The notes below the pieces were generated by a model. The model worked only from the letters and a program-made list of their open reading frames with translations, did no database searches and was not told where the DNA came from. From positions 4,265,036 to 4,329,035 of the forward strand of contig OX335643.1 of assembly GCA_946894095.1 (NCBI GenBank): 64,000 nucleotides of DNA, read 5' to 3'. Source of the stretch: Incurvaria masculella (lineage: Eukaryota; Arthropoda; Insecta; Lepidoptera; Incurvariidae). Made by a program: the position numbers and the translations under genes. Below, piece by piece: positions 13,401-28,400 of this stretch (positions are counted from its first letter, which is position 1; every line of letters begins with the position of its first letter).

Positions 13401-16400
13401 ATGATAAGAGCTATCAATGGTTTTACCGCATGTGTACGGCTCCATTGCAGGTTCATTGAAATAATTGCAAGGATTTACAGACCAACGATTACTATTGAAT
13501 GGTGCATGAAAAAACTTGATATTTTATCTTATTTGCAGAAATAGCAAAATATTTGTCTTTAGCAATGTATTCTCTTTAAAGAACACTATGAAAGTATGTA
13601 TAGTTCCAAGTTCTTTCAAACAAGTACAATTCACTTGTTTGAAGTGTTCCTGTAGTCTTGTTGGTAGTCAGCAGAAACCTAGGGGCTACAACTTGTATTA
13701 TATGTGTACGTACTGATCGATGACGCTCGCGATTTGCTGACTAGGGAACTGCGCGAGCACGCTCGTGATGTTCCGCTCGTAGAGTGCCATTAGTTTGCGC
13801 ACTTTCTTCTCGACGGCTACCGGGATGCGGCCCGAAGCGGAAGACAGCACCTAAGTAAACAAGACGTCTTAGTTCTTAACACTCAAAAATGTTGACATAC
13901 ATAGCATCACACCACATCCCTGAAGGGATAGGCAGAGATGATAATGACACTATAAAAACTGCGATGGAGTTTAGGCAATTTTAGGCAAGTATTAGGCATA
14001 GCTGAGTTACTACTTAAGCTATTACAAAGCTAACATAAGAACAACAACATGTTGGAATAAGTTTTTACAAAAAGATAGCAACAATGGTAAGGACCTACCT
14101 CCTGCAGCTCCAAGAGCGGGAGCGAAGGATCTCGTAGACTCTGCATGAATTTCTCGATGACATCGCGCAGTCGCGGCGTGTTGTAAGGCTCGGGTATTCC
14201 GTATCCTGGACAAACACGCACGTTTGAGAATATTTCCTCATGCCATTAAACCAAGAATTTACACTTTCGATTCATTTTAGACAAACAGATGCATCTAAAT
14301 CTTGATATTTAAAAAATCTTTGGGATAAGCGACGTATATTTGCTAACATCTCAATCTAATTAATCATTTCTTGCTATACATTTTATTTGATTTATTTGTT
14401 AATATACATATTGGGATTAAGACAAATTGTGTGGCCGGTAGTCCAATGGTTTACGACTGTGAAACATCACAGGTTCGTTTCTTTCATATCACAAAGATTG
14501 AAGTGTCTATTTTCCTTGATTATGTAGGTCGCCCCATTTTACGGAATCCATGTAGGAACTGTAGGTCTCCCTGCCCATACTAGGTGGAAGGTTTAAGGTT
14601 GCTCTGGTTGGTATCATAACATTGGATGAAAGGATGGTCGAAGCGGTAAATAGACCGTGTTTTCCATCTAGTTCAATGTAGGCGTGCTCAAAAAGGGAAA
14701 TGCCTGGCATGGCACCTAATTAATTCAAGAATGCGGTGCGTTGGGCTTATATCAAGACTATAGTTATGTTGAACCATGCCGTCACATATGAAAAAATCGG
14801 AAGATATCGCATCGCACTTACCGGCCAGCGTGTTCTCGAGTATGGTGCGGCACTTGTTGTGCGCGTAGTTTAGCTTGTCCATCACGGGCGATGAGTCCTC
14901 GAGCGAGAACTGCCCCTTGTACAGCTGCGCGGTCGTCACCAGGGACGGGTCGTCCAGCTCTGCGGACATACACACACATGGGTGCCAAATCTAGTTCCCA
15001 AGGGCATAATATTCTGTTGAAAAGTTAACCATTACTAACAAGGAAAGTGGGGTTTTTATATTTTTGTTGTTTGCAAATGTGATTACATTACATTTAGATT
15101 AATATAATTCTCGCTCAATAAACTCTTTATTTTACACATTTTCAACAAGAAATATTATTAACTTAAGATATTTATCGGCTCTATCTTGCCCTCAATAACT
15201 TAACAATTCCATAGATTAAAGAAGAAGGTATAGATAGATTACGTCATACATTGTGCAAAACTCGCCGAAAACCGCTTATTTTCACTAATATTATGTCATT
15301 ACTAACCAGCGCCATCTCCCATCACTGCCAGACCTAGTAAACCCCGTCAATAAACTAAGCTTGATTCAAAATGTTTCCAAGTTAGGTTAGGTTACATAAA
15401 ATGTTACATTTTATCTATAAATTAAGTAATGTCATAAATAAACCATAGATATTCATTGGTTTGTATTTTAAGTATTCTGAAATGTGAACTGTGACCATCT
15501 GTGGATTTTAACTATCCCTATTCAACACTGGTATGATGTTATCAATCTATACCTAACTCTTATCTATGACAATACCACGATTATAACTAAAGAATTACCA
15601 AGGTTTCCGATGAGCGAGCCCGGGTCGAGGACGGCCCCCGGCCGCAGCACCCACGTGACGCGCCCCGACTCGCCCGCCGCGAGTGTCATTACCATCTTCA
15701 TAACCTGCCGGCGACGTGGAGACTCGCATCAGTTCATGAACAATGACGCTATGCTGATGCGATGCGGTGAGATACGATGGCAGTTGCCAAAACCCCGAAA
15801 AATATATATATACTAGCTGCGGTACCCGGCTCCGCTCGGGTTAGTGTCGGCTAAATTATCTCATGGATAAAAAGTAGCACACATGACTGGTCCAAAATAG
15901 GGTCAAACTGGTCCAGGACAATGTATCCATGTACCAAATTTAATCAAGATCGTTCGAGCCGAAATAGCATGATTTAATGAGAAACATCCAATAATTCCCA
16001 TTTAGAGCTTCGTTGACGTTTGGTGGCTATTTAAAAAAAAACATTTGCCGCGAGAACCTTTCTGCACTTTCACTGCTACATTGCTTACCTAGTAAGTAAC
16101 GTGTAACGTAGGTAAGTTTTGCGTGGACTCCAACCCACAGCCAGCCTCAACATCGAAAACAGTAACCCATCTCGAACCTGACTGCTCCCAGAGATGCTAT
16201 ACATTGATAAAATACGCATATAAATCAGGTAAGTGGTTCGCATGTTATAAGACTTTAAGACTCACTACTTACCCTTCTGGTAATGAAGCGTTATATTATG
16301 TAATCTATAAGTTTTTAGTAGAATCAGGCTAGACGTAGATACAATGCACATCTAAATCGAGTAATTGGTTCTCAAGGATTTTATTCTGTTGGTCGCTCCT

Positions 16401-19400
16401 CCGGCGATTTAGCGTGATGCCAAGTAGTCCTAAAGTTGCAGGAAATACTAAGCCGTACTTCAGTAAAAGTAAGCGCTGCCGCCGCAAAGCCGAGCCGTGC
16501 ATAGCATTGCAGTTTGTATGACAGCCCCATCTTAGCGTAAGCGGAACTGAATTCTATTTAGCCAATCCTAATTCCCGGGTAGTTAAATGTACATGTACTA
16601 AGTTTTACAAATCGCTAGTGCCTAGAAAATTCGCCAAACGGACACCAAACAGTCACGACGTCTGCCCTCCCCCCGCCGCCGCTCCCCGCCACCGCCCCCG
16701 GCTCCTCTCCCCCTAGTGTGAAGTATCGCTACCGGCATCGTTTTCGCAGCCCCGTGAAAGTTCTAAAGCCCATGGGCACATAAATTGTAGCCTATGTGTT
16801 ATTCTGATGTATAAGCTATATTATTGTAAAGTTTCATTAGAATCCATTCAGTAGTTTTTACGTGAAAGAGTAACAAACATCCATCCATCCATCCATCCAT
16901 CCATCCATCCATCCATCCATTATTACAAACTTTCCCCTTTATAATATTTATTAGATATATTTAAATAGAAACTGATTTTAACTGCTTCGGCTGTTTGGTT
17001 AAAGAAACAATTAGAAATAATAGCAATTAAGAAAGGTATCTCAGTAATTCTTGATAGTTAAGGAAGATGTCAAAGTAATCGTCTAAGGAAGGTGTTATTA
17101 TTATTATTATTATTATATTCAATAGCAGCTGCAAGCTGACGCATGTACTTCACTGATTGAGTGACATTGTTTTTATTTTATTATTTTAGTTTTATTTTAA
17201 GTGTTCATAATACGAATGGTTTTTTTATATTTTTTACATGATTGTCCAAATAGTTTTTGAAATTATTACAGCAGTTCTTTCCAATTAACGAAGGCATTCC
17301 AGCAGTTTGTTACAATTTTAGGAAGGCATCACAGCAGGTTGGTACAACTTAAGAACGGCCCGTAAGCTATGTCCCCCATACAAACGTAGTTTACTAATCG
17401 TTTCGAAACCGCTATTCCAATTAATTTGATATCTAAAATCTAATATCAGGTAACAAATATCTGTGTCTGCACGCTTTTGTTTTTTTGAAAAATCTAAACC
17501 GAATGAAATGAAATCAAAAAGAAAATCTTTATAAAAGTTTGTTTTCTCTGTGGTTTGACCCAGAATACATTTACCGAAAAAACAAAGACATGCAGACACA
17601 GATATTTGTAGCCTAATATTAGATACCAAATATCTAGTAAGTTGGAACTGTGGTTTTCAAATTATTGGTAAACTACGTTTGTATGGGAGGCCAAATTTTC
17701 TGATGCTTACGGGCCGACCTTAAAGAAGGCATTACAACAGTTTATTTACAATTTAAGGAAGGCATATAAACAATTCGTTATAACTTAAGGAAGGCATCAC
17801 AGCAGTTTATCCCAATTTAATGAAGGCATAATTGTTACAATTTAAGGAAGGCATCACATCAGTTTGTTACAATATAAGGAGTGCACAGCAATTTGTCACA
17901 ATCAATGTCTTAGAACAATTCTCAATTTAGGAAGGTTAGCTATTGTATTGAGATTGCTTCATTGGAATCATAGCAACCTCACAATACAAAAATTTAACAA
18001 AACTATTACATGCTGAATTGATACATTTTATGCATTCAATGGATCACATGAAAATGCCATTATCTGATTAACTGGAGGTTATGCATCTACATTTAAAACG
18101 TTTTCTGATTATTTATAATAAATGATTGCTTCAATAAAGATGTTGTATAACCGCAAATAAATATTGCTGAATGTCCGAAAATGTGACATACCTCAATTTC
18201 AGCGTACGGCTGCCCCTTCTCGACGTGCCCGCCGTCCTCTATTAGCGTGTTGATGAGCTTGCCGGCGGAGGGCGCGCGCAGCTTGCTCGGGTCTCGCTCC
18301 TTCTCGAACACGACGGTCTGGTTGCCGATCACGATGCGGTACTTGTCCGGCTCGTCCTTCAGGTACGTCGTGAACGAGGCGCCGTCCAGCGAGAGGAGCA
18401 TGCCTGCGGAAGCCACATATCCATGCAGTGCACCGAGTCAGGGGCGGACAAAGGGGGGTAATTTCTCCCTCCCCGTCTCCTGGATCATAACTGAAGCCTT
18501 TCGTTTCGGTCAAACAGAGGTTTACACGGTTGCAGCTCATAATATTTGTCACACTTACGGTGTCCCGACATGTGTCGCCTCCAACTAGAGTCATCTTTAG
18601 GACCACTTCAGTCTGAGTTATGTCTGACAGTTCAGCTCATCAAACAGTAACTATTGGGCTGCCAGCACAACTCCGGGCTACTGTAGTGGGCCCGACGATG
18701 CTTCAAGCGTTCTTAACATGTCGGCCCAGTACGGCATCACACACAGGGAAACGGAAACTTCGACAAATTCTGACAAACTTTTTAAATCCATTACAGTTTA
18801 TTTTGGTTCTCCCGAAATTATCAATGTTTTTGATCATAGTCGAACAATATGAAGAAGGTTATGGTATGGTACTTAGGTCTTTAGAAATGTTAGACATATC
18901 ATGTTAGCGATCCATGATCTGTTCCATAAAAATATACCTTTGCTGAAGATATCATCAAGGTCATATCAATATCGCGGTTGCATGAAAAGCTGGCACATGT
19001 TGAACGCATCAAACGTACCTCCGTCCGTAAGCTTGTGCACCTCGAGCTCCTTGAAGCTGCCGTTCATGAGCAGGAAGTACGTGGTGGGGCCCGACTTGGA
19101 CGCCTGCACCTTGTACTTGTGACCCTCGTGTATCAGCTCCACGTCGACCACGTTGGACAGGGCGTTGGAGCCCTGGATCTGACCCCTGCGTGACAAAGGT
19201 GCGTGTCGGTTACCAACTAGACATGGTTAGATTGTGGTGGTAATATTGTGGAGGGTGCTGACGTTTCATCGTAGTTAAATTAGTCAAGTCCAAGAGGAAT
19301 TATTGAGGACTCTCCAAAAAAATTTACTTATGATTTATATAGCCTGCTCAGAGCCAGAGTCAGATAATAATTAAAATAAATACATGACTATGATATTTAG

Positions 19401-22400
19401 TAATCCTGAAAATAATTGGTTGAGATTTATGGATTACACTAGCTGCGGTACCCGGCTCCGCTCGGGTTAGTGTCGGCTAAATTATCTCATGGATAAAAAG
19501 TAGCCCAAACATGACTGGTCCAAAATAGGGTCGAACTGGTCCAGGACAATGTATCCATGTACCAAATTTAATCAAGATCGTTCGAGCCGAAATAGCATGA
19601 TTTAATGAGAAACATCCAATAATTCCCATTTAGAGCTTCGTTGACGTTTGGTGGCTATTTAAAAAAAAAACATTTGCCGCGAGAACCTTTCTGCACTTTC
19701 ACTGCTACATTGCTTACCTAGTAAGTAACGTGTAATGTAGGTAAGTTTTGCGTGGACTCCAACCCACAGCCAGCCTCAACATCGAAAACAGTAACCCATC
19801 TCGAACCTGACTGCTCCCAGAGATGCTATACATTGATAAAATACGCATATAAATCAGGTAAGTGGTTCGCATGTTATAAGACTTTAAGACTCACTGCTTA
19901 CCCTTCTGGTAATGAAGCGTTATATTATGTAATCTATAAGTTTTTAGTATAATCAGGCTAGACGTAGATACAATGCACATCTAAATCGAGTAATTGGTTC
20001 TCAAGGATTTTATTTTGTTGGTCGCTCCTCCGGCGATTTAGCGTGATGCCAAGTAGTCCTAAAGTTGCAGGAAATACCAAGCCGTACTTCAGTAAAAGTA
20101 AGCGCTGCCGCCGCAAAGCCGAGCCGTGCATAGCATTGCAGTTTGTATGACAGCCCCATCTTAGCGTAAGCGGAACTGAATTCTATTTAGCCAATCCTAA
20201 TTCCCGGGTAGTTAAATGTACATGTACTAAGTTTTACAAATCGCTAGTGCCTTGAAAATTCGCCAAACGGACACCAAACAGTCACGACGTCTGCCCTCCC
20301 CCCGCCGCCGCTCCCCGCCACCGCCCCCGGCGCCTCTCCCCCTAGTGTGAAGTATCGCTACCGGCATCGTTTTCGCAGCCCCGTGAAAGTTCTAAAGCCC
20401 ATGGGCACATAAATTGTAGCCTATGTGTTATTCTGATGTATAAGCTATATTATTGTAAAGTTTCATTAGAATCCATTCAGTAGTTTTTACGTGAAAGAGT
20501 AACAAACATCCATCCATCCATCCATCCATCCATCCATCCATCCATCCATTATTACAAACTTTCCCCTTTATATTATTTATTAGATAGTACCATGGATGTC
20601 ATCAATTTATGAAGATATCAAGGTATCTGCAGGTCAGGTATCGGTAGAAGTTTAAAAATCCTTTGTAATATTTTAGGAATACTAATGATAAATCCTTATC
20701 TTCTAATGCTTGAGAGTACTGACTTTTAGTTGCAGTTAGGTTAGACAAGTCCAACTGGAAGTATTTAGGAAGGAACTGACTATTCGTGACCGTAATAAGG
20801 TTAGACAAGCCCGAGTGGAAGTACTGGCCAATGTTAAAATATGACAAATCTGAGGGTAGTGTACTGTCTATGGATGATGAATAAACAATACAATAAAATA
20901 CAACAATTGAGGGTACTTTTTTCTCATGCTAAGGTTACAAAAGTCGAAGAGCAAGTATTGAGCAGGGTACGGACTTCTTATGGCTTGAGGTTAGACAAGT
21001 CGAAGCGCAATTATTAAGAAGGTACTGACTTCTCATAACAGTTAGGTTAGACATAGCGAGCCGCAAGTATTGATGAGAGTACTGGCCTTTCATAGAATTT
21101 AGGTCAGACTATTCAAACTATAAGTGATGCGGAGGGTACTAACCCATCAAAGCAGTTAGACAAGTCAAAACACAAGTGTCGAGGATTGTACTAACTTGTC
21201 GTAGCAGTTAGGTTAGACAAATCGAACCGCAAAAATTATTGATGCGGGTACTAACTTATCGTAGCAGTTAGGTTAGACAAGTTAAAGCACAAGTATGGAT
21301 GCGAGTACTGACTTGTCGTAGCTTTTAGGTCAGATAAGTCGAAGCGCAAGTATCGAGGAGGGTACTGACTTTTCGAGCGCACTCTTAAACTCCTGGAACT
21401 GCTGTGTGATGATGTTGTCTGCGATGAGGATGGAGCCGCATGCCACACCCAGCATCACGTCCGGTTTCTCCGACTGCATCTGTACACGTCGACACGGAGG
21501 CCTCAGTCCATGTGACTAGACCGTATCACAACTCTTCACAGAAGCCTACTCCTTCTGTGAAGGGACGTGATACACGTACCAGAGTAGTCACAGAGTACCT
21601 CTTTAGCTTCTATAGTTTATTACTAAACTTGGTTTATTCGCTTTTGCCAATTATTTTGTCTTTAATATTGTAAAATTATCATACCCTGCTTACTGTTTTA
21701 AGTAAAAGTACAAATGTGTACCAAATAATATCTGTCATAGCTGGTCCTCTAGCACAAGCTGCACAGCAGTATTTCTGTACTAATTCTAACTTTATTTTTG
21801 CAATAAATTTATTTGATTTTGATTTGATAACTATCATCATACACATTCTTCGACTAAGGGTGCTGCACATCAATCTTTACAAAGCACTTTACAAATCTTA
21901 ACATGATATGTTCTTCTAGGCCACCTGGACATAATAGTTTCCTTCAGTTCCATTTATTTACTTATTTTGTCCTTAATTAGCCCAAAATTTTGTAATAATC
22001 GCAATTCTGTGTGTATTTAATATACTCAGATTAGTGAAACGTTCACCTCGGTAGCCCAGTGCGGCAATGCCTTGCCATTCGATAATCGAGATGAAGCAAC
22101 TCTGCGGTCGGGTTCTGGACAGGTGACCGTATTCGATCTTTTAGGCTAGCTGTGGTACAGATTCCACGAAAATCTGTAGATCCGTACCAATTGCAACTTG
22201 ATGGTTAAGGCGGTAATATGCAAGAATCTGAATGGAAACACAACAACGTACCCGCTCGGCGATGAGCGCGTCCAGCCAGCTTGTGTCGATGGAGTTCTCC
22301 TGGAAGTTGGCCGTCTCCAGCAGCGTGATGAGATACTCGACCGTGGTGCGGAAGTCGCCGCGGATGCTCAGCTCCTTCAGAGCAATCACCAGGTTCCTGC

Positions 22401-25400
22401 GGACAAATACAGTCAGCGACCAGGTCTAATCATTTAAAGTTGAGATCAAGGCCAATGTGGTGGTACCAACAATGTTGATACCAGGCCGTATTCGTGTACC
22501 AACAATGTTGGTACCTGGTTGGTAATTGGATGAAACTATGGTTGAATCAGCAATGAAATATTCTCTGTGTTTTCCATCTAGTTCAGTGTATCCGTGCTCA
22601 TAAAGATAAGGTCCTGGCATGTCACATAATTCTTGACCCCTCTTTGGTTTCTGCCCGTCTTTGGATCTTCTTCCAGAGATTTTTGCTATCTGACGAGATG
22701 TATGCCGAAGAACAGTATTATTTAACGAAGGCGCCGTGTAAACAGGCAAGTGGCGCCATCTGTTGACTAAGATCGGTTCGCGGGAAGATACACTTTGCGC
22801 AAAAAATAGCAGTTGTGCAATGCCATCATAGATGCCGCAGCGCTCGTAACACTACTATGCCAAGTAACAATACGTTAATAGCTATAGAACGGAGTAAGCC
22901 GTTTGCGACAAACACTCACTCCCTCGCCTGCTCGCGCGTCTCGCCCCAAGAGAAGCAGTGCCCGAACTGCGAGTCGGCGAACTCATGCAGGCCGCCCGAC
23001 GCCGCCACGCTGAAGTAGCCCCAAACGTTCTTCGACGAGCGGAAGTTGAGCTCCTGGACGGTGCCAGACGACGGCTTGAAGCCTGCGAGTAAAAGGATAC
23101 CACTCAAGAATTTTTTATAGCAGTTCTTGGCAATTAAGGGAGGTTTCAAAGCACTTCTTTTTCACTACGGCCTAATTTCCCTGTGGCTCTCTGTAACCTG
23201 TGAATTGTGAAGGAAACATTGTCAGAGCCACAGTTTACGAATAAATAAGATAAAAAAAATAATATTGGCTCAGCCCTGTTTTAGGGGGGGGTCTGTGTCA
23301 TCATACAAATTACTCTCCCCATTCAAAGGTAGTTTACTAATATTTTAAGAACCACTATTCCAATTTACTTGATATTTTCGATCTTATATCAGGGAACAAA
23401 TAACTGTGTCGACAAATTTTCGTTTTTTTTTTCATATCTATCGTGAGTCAAACCACAGAGACGAAACATTTTGTTTGAAGATTTTCTTTATCTCATTAGA
23501 CTCAGTTCACATTTCAAAAAACGAAGGTCATCAAAGTAAATCTCGCTCTTGCCCCATAGTATGGCATGGTATGAGGTACAGAGGCAGGAGGGGCCAACCA
23601 AAACATACCTTCGTCGGGGTTCTCGGAGGTGATGCGCGCGGCGATGACGTGCCCCCACGGCGACGGCCGCTGCTTGGGGTTGTCGAAGTCGATCTCGCTC
23701 ATGCCCCACGGAGACTCGCCGTACAGCAGCCGGATGTCCTTGATGTGGTACAGCGGCAGGCCCATTGCGATCTGGGGTGCAAAATTATACAATTTATTAA
23801 AAAAAAAAAAATAGTCTCTGGTGTTGAAGATCATTGGTCCGAGACTGTATGTGTTGTACATAATATCTCAGAAGCGGTAGTGACCGATGTCTGTGTGCAG
23901 TTCCATATGACCGTGCTCAAACAACAAAACGGTCCTGTCATTGCACCTAGTTCCGTCGAAACCTGGTGCTATGAGCTAATACCATGACACTAAATGTTAG
24001 CTAGTCATCTGTGACACAAAACCTGCAATTGCGTGCACGGTAGTTTCATCTGCAGCCAAAGGTTCCGGAAGTAGTAGGAGCCGCTCGGGTCGTACAGGTA
24101 CTCGACATACCTGCAGCTGCGCGGCCGGCAGGTTCACGTCGGCCACCATCTCCGTGCAGGGGTGCTCCACCTGCAGCCGCGGGTTCAGCTCCAGGAAGTA
24201 GTAGGAGCCGCTCGGGTCGTACAGATACTCGACGGTGCCGGCGCTCACGTAGCCGACCATCTTGGCGAGACGCACCGCCGCCTGCGGGGAAACACGTCAA
24301 ACGAACTAAAATAAAGACAAACATTGCCTACATAAGCAGAAAGCCAGATTGAAAGGAGCTTTTAGAAAAAAGAGAACTGATTTTTGGACCGTAGATCAAC
24401 TTATTAAAAAGAGTGAAAGTAGACAACATTTTTCATCTGGGAAAAATACCCAAGGCCGTCCATATGTTTATCAACACAAAAGACCAACCAGGGGCGTAAA
24501 TGGTGATGTCCGTGGTCTGTAGTTTCATAGCTCTGATACCGAGTGGATATCGAACAAATAATTTTCAATTTACTGTAAGCGGAACAGAACACATTACACT
24601 ATTTCATAAATTCTTGCCAAAGCCCTGCTTAATGCACATTAAAAATTCTTCAATTGGTTCCTTTTCCCATTTTTAAATATTTTCTCCATGGGTTTGATAT
24701 TGAGAAGCGTTTTAGCAGTATTACAGAGAATAGTCTAGTCGTAAGGATTCTGGATATTTGGATCTGTAAAATGAAGTTGGAATCACAGTGCAGCAATCAA
24801 TATTTTTATCAGTGTTTCAGATAATGACGATACCTAGATTTCAGTTGAGTTGCATGTGTTTGACGTTTTGACAGATTTTGTCCTCATTCCACACAGATTT
24901 GCCCCATAATTTTATATAGTTTGATGTTACTTCGTATCCATTGAGGCGTCTCATGGCTCGAAGCTTTGGATGCGACCATACCTTCTCCATCTCGTAGAAG
25001 ACTTCGGGCTTGGCAACGGAAGCCGGCGCCTCCTCGATGATCTTCTGGTGGCGTCGCTGGATGGAGCAGTCGCGACCGAAGAGCGAGATAGCATTACCTG
25101 AACAAGCGACAACATTTCATTAATACATTTTTAATAACTAATAATGAATTCAAAGTGACTTCTCTTCGTCTTTCAAAGTGAGTCTTTTCATGTTTTATTT
25201 TTTTATTTATACACATGATAAATACATTTCACATAACAGTAAACCAGAGTTTAGCATAATTAATTAAAATATAGAACAAAGAACAAATCAATCATTTAAT
25301 TCAATATGGATGAGTTTATTTTTAAATAGCCTTCCAGAAATGTCGTGCACGCTCTCTCAAACGTACTTCTCAGATTTACAAACATGTGATGTGTGGGTTC

Positions 25401-28400
25401 CGCCATTTGAGACAAATACAAGTGGTCCCACTGATTTTTTTATGGTTCATGTCGCAAAAGGCGGCTAAGGGATTTATCGTGCGTGATTGCTTGCTAGGTA
25501 CTAGGACTAATTATTGCCCTCCCATTGAATGAACCATGGTCGAAGCAGCAATGAAAATTAACCGTGTTAATAAAAATTTCCAAGTTTTCCATCATATCCG
25601 CCAATTTAATTCCACTATTGTAATAAACATCCATCTGCCGGTGACGCGCGATAACGAGTTGAACGCTTGTCAAAACTGAAAGTCAAAATGTAACCATTTC
25701 TTTATTTCTTCATCCAGCTTCTACAACTAGCTACTAACACTGAAATGTATTTTATTTATTTAAAATTACTTCCAACTTACAACTTCGTCTCCATTTTTAT
25801 TTTGGTCAATTTTCGTTTGCCGATGGCAACGTCTGCAGTGTTACCGTTCACTTTATTCAAGGGGGAAATTAATATTGACAGAAGTTAATACCTTTTGGTC
25901 GCGCACATAGTAATCCGTGTGTTTTTTTATACAGATTGCATGCTTAAAATAATTATCGGATTATTGGAGGAATTCAAGTACGGAGGGGCGGGCTTACCGT
26001 ACTGATCGGCCAACAGTTGCACTTCCAGATGGCGCGCCGACTTGGCGAGCTTCATCACGAATATCGGGGAGCCCGGCACCTCCGCTTGCACCTGGACACA
26101 ATCATTTGTTCGGGCACTGCCATTCCGCTCACTCCCCTTCTTTACGGGAACGGACAACATTTGTTTCCAGCATACATCCGGCGCTCTCGGACCCAAGGCC
26201 CGTGTGGAGCGGAGTACCGCAAGGATCAGTAATCGCAACCACCCTTTACAACATTTTTATAACTGACCTGCACAACATCATCCAATGCAACTTTTCCTTC
26301 TTTGCTGATGACTCCAAGTACTTCGGAAATCCTCTAACAAGTCATGCACAGTTACAAAAGGACCTAAACAGTGTTCAGGAATGGTCCTCTCGGTGGTTAT
26401 TGAACCTAAATGCTGAAAAATGTACCGTGCTCCACATGGGAAAAAAAATCCTAAATTGCCATACTTTTTAAACAATGTCAAACTCAAGCCAGTGGATTCA
26501 CAAAAGGACCTGGGAATCAACATCACCTACCACTTGAAATGGGAGACCCATATTTCAGAAATTATTAAGAAAGCGAACTCACTCATTTTCATGATTCGAA
26601 AAGCCTTTCATGTCCTTACACCTGATATTATGTTGAAAATATTAAAAACATATGTAAGACCACTATTAGAATATGGTTTTCAGATCTGGCAGCCTTATTT
26701 TATTAAGGATATCCAGGCTTTGGAAAGAGTCCAACGAAGATTCACCAAAATTCCTCAACAGCTCTCCAACCTAACATATGATGAAAGACTTAAAATTCTA
26801 AATCTTCCCTCTCTAGAAAGCCGCCGTCAGAGAGGTGACCTCATAGAAGCATACAAGATAATGACCGGAAAGTATGATTGCGCAAATCTTGGAAATATGC
26901 TCACCTTAAATAAAAACACTCACCTAAGAGGACACAGCTTGAAACTCAACTGCACGGAACATAACACCAACACCCGCAAACATTTCTTTACAAATAGAGT
27001 TGTGGAGTTATGGAACAAGCTCCCCGAAGACGTTATTAATGCTAACTCAACCAATCAATTCAAAAATCGTTTGGACACTCATTTTAAAAGAAAATAAAAC
27101 AAATAACCAGTTAATTCATTCATATTACAATGGCAATTGACTAAAAAAAAAAAAACAAATAAATAAATGTGTTCCCAATTACTAATTAAATAACTTTCCA
27201 CATGACGATCAACTTAATCTAATGAAAAATAAGATTTAGACATATCAGCTTAGGCTGCCTGTCTAAAATAAATAAATAAATAAATACTTTTTAGGGTTCC
27301 GTACCCAAAGGGTGCCAACGGAACCCTATTACTAAGCCTCCGCTGTCCGTCCGTCCGTCCGTCCGTTCGTCCGTCCGTCCGTCCGTCCGTCTGTCACAGG
27401 GCTGTATCTCAGTAACCGTAACAGATAGACAGCTGAAAATTTCACAGGGTGTACATTTATTTTGCCGCTAAAACAACAAATAGGTGAAATTGAAAAATAA
27501 TTAAAAGGTCCCGATATAAAAAAAATGATTTTTTGTGTTAAATCTTTTACGATGGTACGGAACCCTTCGTGTGCGAGTCCGACTCGCACTTGGCCAGTTT
27601 TTTTTTAAATTCTACAATTCCAATTGTATTTGGATTAATTAGTTTTCAATAAAGATCACCTCATCAAGTTATGCCAATATCAATTAGGTCACCTGCATAA
27701 GAAATTAAAATTTCTAGTACATAAAATTTTTAAACATGTGTATTCTCTCCCGATCTACCCCAGGGATGACTAGAAGGAATCATTCTTAGTGATAAGTGAT
27801 AAGTCAGCCTCTGTGTAGTTTTCTTGTCATTTTGTAAGGTTTCTCTGCAACTTTATTCTTTTATATTTTGCACAATATATCTATATTTTACACAACGCAT
27901 GCTTTTTTTGCAAGAGGATTATCGATAAAGACGTAAAGTAAATGACATAGTGGGACACACCTGTCGGAACATGTTGGCGAAGTCATCGGGGCCGTCCACC
28001 TTACGGATGCCCTTCCCGCCGCCACCCTCCGAAGCCTTGATCATCACAGGAAAACCTGGAACAATAATCATCACTTAGGCTCGAATGCACAAAGGCTCCT
28101 CAAATGTTAGCCACGTCAAATCGAGTTGCAGGAAAGATATTTTCGTTCAAGTTAGATTGCTAAGCAACAAAACACGAATGGTCTCTCAAAACAATCCACA
28201 CATACACATAAAAACCTCAATCAATGTCTTGAACGACAATCTCAATACGTAATAAAAAAAACTGAAATAAAAATCCTGGTCACAGGCACCACCGAGACGT
28301 CACAAGCGACGCGCTCACCGATCTTGTTGGCGGAGTGCAGTCCCTCCTCGGGCGTGGTGATGCAGCCGCGCGCGAACAGGTCCGACGAGATCTTGATCTT

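Noticed and set aside
16123..19952. A duplicated small gene ([12 protein letters not shown] frame in both 1.15-kb repeats)
   Set aside because: The frame occurs only because the repeats are nearly identical; no family match and no codon signal.
24055..24110. An extra mutually exclusive ACC exon
   Set aside because: Only 39 bp of exon c9 are copied, without an acceptor, and it lies within the first bases of the intron.
26420..27097. A 225-residue intact protein gene
   Set aside because: It is the C-terminal half of a LINE reverse transcriptase, frameshifted from its RT core and 5' truncated.
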